A stretch of DNA of 6,042 bases from NCBI GenBank assembly GCA_023137005.1, contig JAGLQE010000438.1, positions 1-6,042 of the forward strand. Reading direction: 5' to 3'. Numbering within the stretch: position 1 is the stretch's first letter; each line of letters starts with the position of its first letter. Both the position numbers and the translations under genes were made by a program. Origin of the DNA: Thermoplasmata archaeon (lineage in GTDB: Archaea; Thermoplasmatota; Thermoplasmata; SG8-5; JAGLSY01). This document shows, piece by piece, positions 1 to 4,607 of the stretch. Under the pieces are notes generated by a model. That model ran no database searches, had not been told where the DNA came from, and was given only the letters and a program-made list of their open reading frames with translations.

Positions 1-606
1 GCCCTGACAATGGGCCCCGGAGCCATGAAGATCGGGCTATTACACAGCCACGAGGTAGTGGGTGCTGTTGTTGAGAGCTTGAAAGGAATGCCAGATATTC
101 CAATAGTGGTGGATCCAGTACTGAGCTCATCCAGTGCTTTCTCTCTAGTAAAAGAGGATCTTCTTCCGGCTTTCAAGGGATCGGTGATCCCGATCTCCAC
201 GCTCCTGACGCCCAATATCCCGGAGGCCGAAACCCTGACAGGATCAAAGATCCAGGATCAGCACGATATCGAAGAGGCATGTTGGAAATTGAATATCATG
301 GGGGCCGATCATGTCCTTTTGAAAGGCGGGCATTTAGAAGGTGAAGAGGTCATTGACACTTTATTTGATGGTAATGAATTCCACAGGTATCCTGGAAAGA
401 GGGTCCCAGGGTCATTCAGAGGGACTGGATGCTCTTATTCCACCCTCATAGCATGCTATCTGAGCCGGGGTTTGGGAGTCAAGGCTGCCATTGCCGAGGC
501 CAGGGCTCAATTGCAGTTGGCCATTGTGCAGGCTGCGGAAAGGGGCCAGAGCATGGAAGGCCCTCACATCCTTTTCCTGGGGCTATCAAAGGGAGGTGGA
601 ACATGA
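1..606 (+). CDS. thiD: Hydroxymethylpyrimidine/phosphomethylpyrimidine kinase (ThiD), 5' truncated by window edge
   Basis: ThiD phosphorylates HMP and HMP-phosphate to make the pyrimidine half of thiamine, in the cytoplasm. The frame is open from the first base, so the gene begins upstream; 201 residues are visible against about 265 for the family, and the N-terminal part of the substrate pocket is missing. Visible ribokinase-fold landmarks, numbered from base 1, are K10-I-G near the start, VVDPV (D38), TPNIPEAE (70-77), LLKGGH (K108-H111) and the anion-hole GTGC, whose C144 matches the conserved ThiD cysteine. The stretch after DPV is serine-rich (SSSS) and lacks the usual K-S-G, a mild divergence. 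The Met at base 10 is internal to the family alignment and is not the start. The TGA stop overlaps the next gene's ATG (ATGA), so the two are probably cotranscribed. Family assignment is firm; dual kinase activity is inferred. Confidence 0.92.
   Translation, partial: ALTMGPGAMKIGLLHSHEVVGAVVESLKGMPDIPIVVDPVLSSSSAFSLVKEDLLPAFKGSVIPISTLLTPNIPEAETLTGSKIQDQHDIEEACWKLNIMGADHVLLKGGHLEGEEVIDTLFDGNEFHRYPGKRVPGSFRGTGCSYSTLIACYLSRGLGVKAAIAEARAQLQLAIVQAAERGQSMEGPHILFLGLSKGGGT
591..598 (+). promoter_or_regulatory. Shine-Dalgarno of the GT4 gene inside the thiD 3' end
   Basis: GGGAGGTG lies 4 bases before the ATG at 603. It is a strong match to the anti-SD of 16S rRNA. It decides the start at 603 over an in-frame ATG at 429, which would bury 58 codons inside thiD. 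Confidence 0.8.
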
Positions 607-1766
607 GAATAGGCATGTTCACGGATGCCTGGCTACCGACCCATGACGGGACCGTGACCTCGATAATCAAGTTCAGGGAGAGCCTGGAGCAGTTGGGCCA
701 CGATGTATTCATCTTCGCACCCGGCGATAGGACTGGGGTATCACCTGATGACGATAGGGTATTCCTTTTCAAGGGTAGGGTGTTCAAGCAGTATCCGGAT
801 TATAAGCTGGCCATCGCCCCATCAAAGTGGAAGACAGACATGATCCTGGAGCATGATATCGATATACTTCACAATCACGGCATCGCATTCATGGCATTGA
901 AGGCCATGTTCGCCTCCAACCTCACTGATATCCCATGCATCCTCAATTTTCATACCTGGGTCACAGAGGTCCAGGAATATTATCCAGTCAATATAGATGA
1001 GGATCTGATGGTATATCTTTCTTGGATATATCTCAAAGTCCTCATAGGACGAAGTGACGGTGTCATAACCCCCAGCAATGCGGCCATGAAGGAACTGAAG
1101 GAGAAGGCGCCCAATATGAGATACTCCAGTGTTGTGGCCCCTGGCATCGATGCCAAGCGATTCAATCCCTCGGTCAATGGCTCTGGAATAAGAGAGGACC
1201 TTGGTTTTACAGACTCGGAGGTCCTGGTGCATGTTGGCCGTGTTTCACGGGAAAAGAATCTGGAATTGATATTCAAAGCCCTCCCCCAGGTAAGGAAAGA
1301 AAGACCGGATGTCAAGTTATTGGTGGTTGGTTCTGGTCCTGCAAAGGAATATTATGAAGGTATGGCCAGAGATTTGAAATTGGATGATATTGTGAAGTTC
1401 ACTGGCTTCGTATCGGATGAGACATTGCCCCAGTACTATGCGGCCGGCGATGCCTTCGTATTGGCCTCTCCCTTCGAGACTCTGGGCATCGTGATGATAG
1501 AGGCCCTGGCAATGGGGTTGCCCGTGGCGGGATTGGATCACAGGGTGGTCCCCGATATAATCAATGATGGGGTAAATGGACACCTGTTCAAGAATGACCC
1601 GGGGAATTGCGCCAGTCAGATGATCAAGACATTGAAGAATAGAGAATCATTGAAGCCCGATACAGTGGCCATAGCCAATAAGTTCAACAATCTTGAGAGT
1701 GGCAAGAAGCTGGTCAAGGTCTACACTGATGTAATTGATATCTATAATAAGACCCGGTCCAGATAG
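603..1766 (+). CDS. GT4 family (GT-B fold) glycosyltransferase
   Basis: The 387-residue protein starts at ATG 603 (MRIGMFTDAWLP), chosen for its Shine-Dalgarno and for the family N-terminus. It is a retaining GT-B enzyme that moves a sugar from a nucleotide-sugar donor. The N-terminal acceptor domain carries the glycine-loop region DGTVTS, HNHG (H90-G93) and FHTW (H117). The C-terminal donor domain has GRVSREKN (212-219), whose Arg and Lys normally hold the donor diphosphate, then VVGSGP, and the EX7E motif E292-TLGIVMI-E300 that defines GT4. The PNDGxNG-like segment near the end reads IINDGVNGHLF. There is no signal peptide or membrane segment, so it is cytoplasmic or membrane-peripheral. 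The closest named styles are diacylglycerol glucosyltransferase and PimB-like enzymes; the actual acceptor (lipid, glycan or compatible solute) cannot be told. It is translationally coupled to thiD, which is not an obvious functional partner. Confidence 0.9.
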   Translation: MRIGMFTDAWLPTHDGTVTSIIKFRESLEQLGHDVFIFAPGDRTGVSPDDDRVFLFKGRVFKQYPDYKLAIAPSKWKTDMILEHDIDILHNHGIAFMALKAMFASNLTDIPCILNFHTWVTEVQEYYPVNIDEDLMVYLSWIYLKVLIGRSDGVITPSNAAMKELKEKAPNMRYSSVVAPGIDAKRFNPSVNGSGIREDLGFTDSEVLVHVGRVSREKNLELIFKALPQVRKERPDVKLLVVGSGPAKEYYEGMARDLKLDDIVKFTGFVSDETLPQYYAAGDAFVLASPFETLGIVMIEALAMGLPVAGLDHRVVPDIINDGVNGHLFKNDPGNCASQMIKTLKNRESLKPDTVAIANKFNNLESGKKLVKVYTDVIDIYNKTRSR

Positions 1767-1814
1767 GACTGGGCTATTGGCTTTCGTTCATTGAGCTAGT
1801 GGTGTTCTCATCGA
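1767..1814. other. Short convergent intergenic gap
   Basis: These 48 bases separate the 3' ends of the GT4 gene (+) and the FKBP gene (-). I see no T-tract or stable hairpin, so no terminator can be assigned to either gene here. Confidence 0.5.
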
Positions 1815-2714
1815 TCAACTAGGTGAAATAGTGACATCTTCTATGATGTCCTCGAGGGTGATCTTGAATATCAGGGTCTTTCCAACAACTTCCCTGTTAT
1901 AATCAATTGTGGCTATTCCAGCGTCATTATCAACATCGACCACGATGAAGGGGCCATACTCACTCTCATGGTAGATCTTGTTCGCGTCAGAATCCTTGAG
2001 AAGGTGCCTGATGGTTATCTCTCCGCCATTGGTCGAGCTGTCTATATCGATGACCTCGGATTCCCATGCTCCATTATAATCTATGATATCTCCGATCTTT
2101 GGCTCATGCTTGAGTGTTACCTGCTTAGTGTCCTCATTGACAAAATAAACAGTAGCATCCCATCCCCAGTTCTCTTCCACGACGGTTGTTCCGACCACGG
2201 CATTAAGGAAATACGTGTTCTCGAAATCCGTGATGTTCATGCTAGCGGTGAACAGTGGCAACTTATCCACCAGGTCTATCTCCACTATAAGGTTTGGATC
2301 AGGATCTCCGTACCCATCTTCTGGAGGGACGGTTATTGTAATGGTCTGGCCGACACCTAGATTCAGAGCGCCGTTATCAAAGCCCTTGATGACCTCTCCA
2401 CTTCCTATGGTGAATATGAGAGGCTGATAGGCCAGTTTCTCAGAAAATGATAGTGCCTTTGGATATATCACATCATCCTCGGCCACATCTATCATGGATG
2501 TGTCAAAAACAGTCCCATCTTCGAAGGAACCAGTATAATTGATAGCCACCTGGTCTCCCATCTTGGCTACCACTTCAGGTCCTGGGAACTCATCTTGGGA
2601 GTTGGATAAATAGTTATAACCAAGGACTCCAGATGCGATTATCACTATCGCCAGGACTATGGTTATTATCATCCTCACATTGAAAAATCCTTCTGGGTTT
2701 TCGCCTTTGGCCAT
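1815..2714 (-). CDS. Membrane-anchored FKBP-type peptidyl-prolyl cis-trans isomerase with long flap insert
   Basis: The 299-residue protein is predicted to catalyse proline isomerisation and act as a folding helper outside the membrane. Residues 14-35 form one hydrophobic segment after a short charged N-terminus, giving a signal anchor with the catalytic part outside. The FKBP core starts near residue 53 (GDQVAINYTG, Y60). Pocket residues visible by comparison with FKBP12 are Y60, F70-D71, V108-I109, F112 (Trp in FKBP12) and Y135 in the PPEDGYG turn. About 120 residues (about 140-262) are inserted before the last strands, far more than in FKBP12. This matches the insert-in-flap (IF) domain of SlyD-like and archaeal FKBPs, which binds unfolded chains. 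The closing segment is IDYNREVVGKTLIFKITLEDI split around N273, where the family usually has N-H-x-L-A-G. The start ATG has AGAAGGGAT just upstream. It is distinct from cytoplasmic SlyD, having no His-rich tail. Confidence 0.9.
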   Translation of the reverse strand: MAKGENPEGFFNVRMIITIVLAIVIIASGVLGYNYLSNSQDEFPGPEVVAKMGDQVAINYTGSFEDGTVFDTSMIDVAEDDVIYPKALSFSEKLAYQPLIFTIGSGEVIKGFDNGALNLGVGQTITITVPPEDGYGDPDPNLIVEIDLVDKLPLFTASMNITDFENTYFLNAVVGTTVVEENWGWDATVYFVNEDTKQVTLKHEPKIGDIIDYNGAWESEVIDIDSSTNGGEITIRHLLKDSDANKIYHESEYGPFIVVDVDNDAGIATIDYNREVVGKTLIFKITLEDIIEDVTISPS

Positions 2715-2718
2715 TAAT

Positions 2719-2727
2719 ATCCCTTCT
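2719..2727 (-). promoter_or_regulatory. Ribosome binding site of the FKBP gene
   Basis: On the - strand AGAAGGGAT stands 4 bases before the ATG that begins at 2714. It supports that start and a leadered transcript. Confidence 0.6.
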
Positions 2728-2756
2728 GTTATTGTTTATTGAATAAAAAATAAAAG

Positions 2757-2786
2757 ATGTAGATTGGAATTTAATCCAATCTACAT
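2757..2786 (-). terminator. 12-bp hairpin with T-rich tail at the end of the 83-residue gene
   Basis: Perfect 12-base arms at 2757-2768 and 2775-2786 (ATGTAGATTGGA and its complement) enclose a 6-base loop. Read on the - strand the hairpin is followed by CTTTTATTTTTTATT, which resembles an intrinsic terminator. The TAG stop codon of the upstream 83-residue gene (2783-2781) lies within the first arm. The same T-rich tail (2741-2756) could double as a TATA-like element for the FKBP gene, although it would then place the start of transcription close to that gene's ribosome site. Termination in archaea depends mainly on the T-tract; the hairpin may instead protect the 3' end. Confidence 0.6.
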
Positions 2787-3032
2787 AGTCTTTATTTTAT
2801 CAGCCACAAAGCTTCTGATCTCTTCGTCATCAGGTATGGTGAGCGATTTCTTGAACCTCTCACTTCCATCTGGGAGGTAGTATCCCCTGGAAACGGAGAT
2901 GAACTCGTTCTCTCCATCATCGGTCTTTGCTCGCTTTCTCGCTATCTCTAGAAAGTTGTTCCTTCCGAAATTCACTTTCTCGCTGGCTACTGTCTCAAAT
3001 TCTACTCTTGATCTTGGTTCGTATTCGTCCAT
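2781..3032 (-). CDS. Small archaeal protein of unknown function (possible PC4/Whirly-like nucleic-acid binder)
   Basis: This is an 83-residue protein starting at ATG 3032 (MDEYEPRSRVEF). I prefer it to an in-frame TTG at 3041 because AGGAT sits 8 bases before the ATG and overlaps the TTG. The sequence has an acidic N-terminus and a predicted strand-rich middle (KVNFGRNNFLEIARKRAK, then NEFISVSRGYYLPDGSERF). It ends with a short acidic helix (PDDEEIRSFVADKI). The layout of a basic strand, an aromatic-rich strand with a turn at PDG, KKSLTIP and a C-terminal helix recalls small ssDNA- or RNA-binding folds such as PC4. That is only a pattern resemblance. No signal peptide, membrane segment or metal motif is present. 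It appears to be its own transcription unit, with a TATA-like region upstream and a hairpin terminator at the stop. The gene is likely real; its function is unknown. Confidence 0.75.
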   Translation of the reverse strand: MDEYEPRSRVEFETVASEKVNFGRNNFLEIARKRAKTDDGENEFISVSRGYYLPDGSERFKKSLTIPDDEEIRSFVADKIKTM

Positions 3033-3040
3033 TTCAATCA

Positions 3041-3045
3041 ATCCT
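3041..3045 (-). promoter_or_regulatory. Shine-Dalgarno deciding the start of the 83-residue gene
   Basis: On the - strand AGGAT after an A-run lies 8 bases before ATG 3032. It overlaps the alternative TTG at 3041, which therefore cannot use it. Confidence 0.5.
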
Positions 3046-3107
3046 TTTTTGTTCGTTGTTCTTTAGGAATTCTATATCTATCTCCCCAAAGTAAAGCCGG
3101 ACAATTA

Positions 3108-3126
3108 CTTATATATTATAAAGGTT
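3108..3126 (-). promoter_or_regulatory. Putative BRE/TATA promoter for the 83-residue gene
   Basis: On the - strand AACCTTTATAATATATAAG resembles an archaeal BRE plus TATA box. It would start transcription near 3090, giving a leader of about 58 bases. A second TATA-like run (GATATAGA, about 3072-3079) could start transcription nearer 3050, still keeping the ribosome site. Which one is used cannot be told. Confidence 0.5.
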
Positions 3127-3306
3127 TGTATAGATATTATACTTAATAGATAATTATTATACATATATAGAGAGGGGAATATTGGTACAGTGGATAAAGG
3201 ACTGGCTGTGTTTTAGATATGCTACTCGCTCGATCAAGGACGGCCTACCTAAACTAGCAAAATCGAATCAAACTAATTACCTGGACATGAAATAAACTCG
3301 TTTGAT

Positions 3307-3352
3307 AAAAAAGATGCGTAGGTTCTATTGGTAAAGTCGCATCTTAAAAAAA
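3307..3352 (-). terminator. Oligo-T tract and T-tailed hairpin behind tRNA-Phe
   Basis: Read on the - strand, two bases after the discriminator base comes T7 (3352-3346), typical of archaeal tRNA termination. An 8-bp stem follows (AAGATGCG at 3345-3338 with CGCATCTT at 3318-3311) around a 19-base loop, then T6 (3312-3307). The second element looks like a back-up intrinsic terminator. Confidence 0.55.
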
Positions 3353-3354
3353 CA

Positions 3355-3427
3355 TGCGGTAGGCCGGACTCGAACCAGCGACTTCAAGATCTTCAGTCTT
3401 GCACTCTCCCAACTGAGTTACTACCGC
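3355..3427 (-). tRNA. tRNA-Phe (anticodon GAA)
   Basis: A complete 73-base cloverleaf reads on the - strand. The acceptor stem GCGGTAG/CTACCGC pairs perfectly. It has T8-A9, D stem ACTC/GAGT with loop AGTTGGGA, and anticodon stem CAAGA/TCTTG with loop CTGAAGA. The anticodon GAA lies at 3394-3392. The variable loop is AAGTC, the T stem GCTGG/CCGGC has one T-G pair, the T loop is TTCGAGT and the discriminator is A. There is no intron. CCA is not encoded (TGT follows), so it must be added by the CCA enzyme, as is common in archaea. A T7 tract follows directly. Tandem dyad repeats containing TATA-like cores lie just upstream and probably include the promoter. Confidence 0.97.
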
Positions 3428-3434
3428 ATTTTGT

Positions 3435-3506
3435 AAACGGAACATATCAGCATATGACATTTGTCCGTCTGAAACGGAATATATCAACACGTGATAACTG
3501 TCCGTC
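3435..3506. repeat. Two tandem 37-bp dyad repeats upstream of tRNA-Phe
   Basis: Copy 1 begins at 3435 and copy 2 at 3472; 28 of the first 35 bases agree. Both begin AAACGGAA and contain ATATCA, CA, TGA and TGTCCGTC in the same spacing. Each copy has an outer dyad ACGGA...TCCGT, and copy 2 also has an inner dyad TATCA-ACACG-TGATA. Read on the - strand each holds a TATA-like core, GATATATTCCG in copy 2 and GATATGTTCCG in copy 1. Copy 2's core is about 55 bases before the tRNA, copy 1's about 18, so copy 2 or the CATATG in copy 1 is the better placed promoter. Operator or duplicated promoter are both possible. Confidence 0.65.
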
Positions 3507-3582
3507 ATCCATCATGGCAAATATTGAACGTGTACATTAACTTTACTCTTCCCAGAATATGGCTTTCATGACTAAGTACGAT

Positions 3583-3597
3583 AAAAACACTTTTAAT
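3583..3597 (+). promoter_or_regulatory. TATA-like promoter giving a leaderless GT2 transcript
   Basis: AAAAACACTTTTAAT centres its T-rich core about 27 bases before the ATG at 3620. No Shine-Dalgarno lies between, so transcription probably begins at or within a few bases of the start codon. Confidence 0.5.
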
Positions 3598-3619
3598 CCC
3601 CCTCATATTAAGCCTTGTT

Positions 3620-4330
3620 ATGAACGAGGGGCCCGAGATATCTGTTGTCATACCCACAATGAACGAAGAGGAATCCATCGGCGAGGTCATGGATGCCATC
3701 AATCTAGCCTTGAAGGATATGAGATACGAGGTCATGATAGTGGACACCAACTCCAAGGACAAAACAAGGGAGATCGCGGTATCCAAGGGAGCCAGGGTCA
3801 TTGACGAGCCCAAAAGAGGCTATGGCAGAGCGTATAAATCCGGCTTCAAGCAGGCCAAGGGTATTTTCATCGCGACGCTGGATGCTGATTGCACCTACCC
3901 AGCGGGTGACATACCCAAGTTCATAAGCATCCTTAAAGAGCAAAATCTGGATTTTATCTCCGGTGACCGCCTCACAAAGCTCAACAAAGAGGCCATGAAT
4001 GGCAAGCACAGGCTGGGAAACAAGATGCTCAATATAGGAGCCAGAGTGTGCTTTGGTTTCAAGACCGCGGATTCCCAAACTGGCATGTGGGTGTTCAGAC
4101 GGGCTGTTTTGGCAAAGCTCAATATGACCAGCAATGAGATGGCCTTTTCAGAGGAGATCAAGATAGAGGCTCATGAGAAGGTCAAGTACCTGGAGATCCC
4201 TATCATATATAGCCCGCGCAAGGGAGAAGTGAAATTAAACACCTGGCGCGATGGTTTCAACAATCTCATGTTCTTCCCCAGCAAGAGATGGGGCAAGGTC
4301 AGCAAGATCAAGGGCGAGAAGCTGGCTTGA
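3620..4330 (+). CDS. GT2 family glycosyltransferase, dolichyl-phosphate mannose synthase-like
   Basis: The 236-residue GT-A fold enzyme is predicted to move a sugar from a nucleotide-sugar to a polyprenyl phosphate on the cytoplasmic face of the membrane. SVVIPTMNEEESIGEV (8-23) is the nucleotide-binding start. D42 in VDTNSKDKT takes the place of the usual DDGSxDxT segment. EPKRGYGRAYKSGF (63-76) follows, and D88-A-D90 is the metal-binding DXD site. SGDRL (114-118), DSQTGMWVFRR (151-161) and EIPIIYSPRKGEVKLNTWRDG split over 192-212 match the DPM1 pattern for acceptor and phosphate binding. It ends soon after the catalytic domain and has no C-terminal membrane helices, so it is the soluble or peripheral DPM1 type. 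AglJ/AglD-like enzymes are alternatives and the sugar is unknown. The start is supported by an apparent leaderless promoter. The gene is monocistronic and convergent with uppP. Confidence 0.9.
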   Translation: MNEGPEISVVIPTMNEEESIGEVMDAINLALKDMRYEVMIVDTNSKDKTREIAVSKGARVIDEPKRGYGRAYKSGFKQAKGIFIATLDADCTYPAGDIPKFISILKEQNLDFISGDRLTKLNKEAMNGKHRLGNKMLNIGARVCFGFKTADSQTGMWVFRRAVLAKLNMTSNEMAFSEEIKIEAHEKVKYLEIPIIYSPRKGEVKLNTWRDGFNNLMFFPSKRWGKVSKIKGEKLA

Positions 4331-4373
4331 ATTCCATCTTTTAGATCCCCTAATGACGATCAATGACAATTAT

Positions 4374-4461
4374 ATTGGATCATCCCCAAGCCCTAATACC
4401 GCAGCCTTTAGGCTTGCGGATACAGGGCGGTGTATGCGGTATGGCTTGGGATGAATTCAAT
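4374..4461. repeat. 88-base imperfect palindrome with internal hairpins
   Basis: The arms pair in blocks. ATTGGAT (4374-4380) pairs with a near-complement at 4455-4461, CATCCC (4381-4386) with GGGATG (4448-4453), AAGCC (4388-4392) with GGCTT (4443-4447), and ATACCGCA (4396-4403) with TGCGGTAT (4435-4442). A single C and CTA are bulged. The apex contains GCC-TTTA-GGC and ATAC...GTAT. TGCGG occurs twice (4415-4419 and 4435-4439), so CCGCA (4399-4403) can pair with either. It is GC-richer than its flanks. It could be an RNA structure, a MITE-like relic or a terminator; none is proven. Confidence 0.6.
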
Positions 4462-4515
4462 AAGGGCTCATATTCCTCGCTAGAATTAATGAATTAACAA
4501 AGAGGATACCCCACG

Positions 4516-4553
4516 ACAGTAATCATCCATTTTAAAAAATGATTGATTACTGT
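4516..4553. terminator. Long hairpin in the convergent gap, possible bidirectional terminator
   Basis: Arms ACAGTAATCA (4516-4525) and TGATTACTGT (4544-4553) pair fully. After a 2x2 mismatch, CATTTT and AAAATG continue the stem around an A-rich tip. It lies beyond the ends of both the GT2 gene and uppP. The T-rich tract is inside the stem and not after it, so it is not a textbook intrinsic terminator. Confidence 0.45.
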
Positions 4554-4557
4554 TCAA

Positions 4558-4578
4558 GAAGAACCCATTTGGTTCTTC
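4558..4578. terminator. 8-bp hairpin downstream of uppP
   Basis: GAAGAACC (4558-4565) and GGTTCTTC (4571-4578) form a perfect stem with loop CATTT. It begins 30 bases after the uppP stop on the - strand and is followed by the larger hairpin at 4516-4553. No oligo-T tail is present on the - strand, so RNA 3'-end formation or protection is inferred only from position. Confidence 0.45.
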
Positions 4579-4607
4579 CCCTTTAGGGTTGGGGAGCCCT
4601 CATTGGA

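Larger units (their letters stand above)
3042..3354. other. AT-rich 313-bp stretch without a convincing gene
   Basis: The stretch holds the promoter region of the 83-residue gene. A very AT-rich block (about 3105-3170) has TATA-like runs in both orientations. A more mixed segment (3180-3300) has no clear homology, and the tRNA 3' flank with its hairpin comes last. A 37-codon frame with a TTG start (3182-3295, VQWIKDWLCFRYA...) follows GAGGGG at 3172-3177, but it has no recognisable family and is within chance length. The + strand run ACATATATAG (3161-3170) could drive a + strand transcript starting near 3190. I cannot assign an RNA family. Confidence 0.4.
4331..4607. other. 277-bp convergent intergenic region rich in inverted repeats
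   Basis: No coding frame here is credible. The region holds an 88-base imperfect palindrome (4374-4461), an AT-rich spacer with a short direct repeat GAATTAAT/GAATTAAC (about 4483-4498), and two consecutive hairpins (4516-4553 and 4558-4578). Both flanking genes end here, so transcript 3' ends on both strands are expected. Confidence 0.6.

Noticed and set aside
429..602. In-frame upstream extension of the GT4 gene to ATG 429
   Set aside because: It overlaps thiD in another frame, shows no GT4 homology, and the ATG at 603 has a strong Shine-Dalgarno and the typical GT4 N-terminus.
822..1583. Open frames on the - strand inside the GT4 gene
   Set aside because: They are antisense to a well-supported family member, with no recognisable domains.
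1968..2427. Open frames on the + strand inside the FKBP gene
   Set aside because: They are antisense shadows of a clear FKBP reading frame.
3033..3041. TTG start adding three residues to the 83-residue protein
   Set aside because: The AGGAT ribosome site overlaps the TTG and is well spaced only for ATG 3032.
3182..3206. tRNA D-arm-like sequence (AGTGGATAAAGGACTGGC) as a second tRNA or tRNA relic
   Set aside because: No D-stem, anticodon stem or acceptor pairing can be formed around it, and the T-loop is absent at the right distance.
3241..3362. CGGCCTACC duplicated at the tRNA 3' end as an integration (att) site
   Set aside because: Only 9 bases match, the copies are inverted, and no integrase or element body lies between them.
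3435..3506. Start of a CRISPR array
   Set aside because: There are only two imperfect copies directly abutting, with no spacers and no cas genes.
3328..3540. 70-codon + strand frame over the tRNA gene
   Set aside because: It is antisense to a perfect tRNA-Phe cloverleaf and gives the familiar spurious peptide of tRNA complements (GRPDSNQRLQDLQSC).
4251..4454. 67-codon + strand frame crossing the GT2 end and palindrome
   Set aside because: It lies in a different frame from the GT2 gene, is low in conserved-looking content and runs through the inverted repeat.
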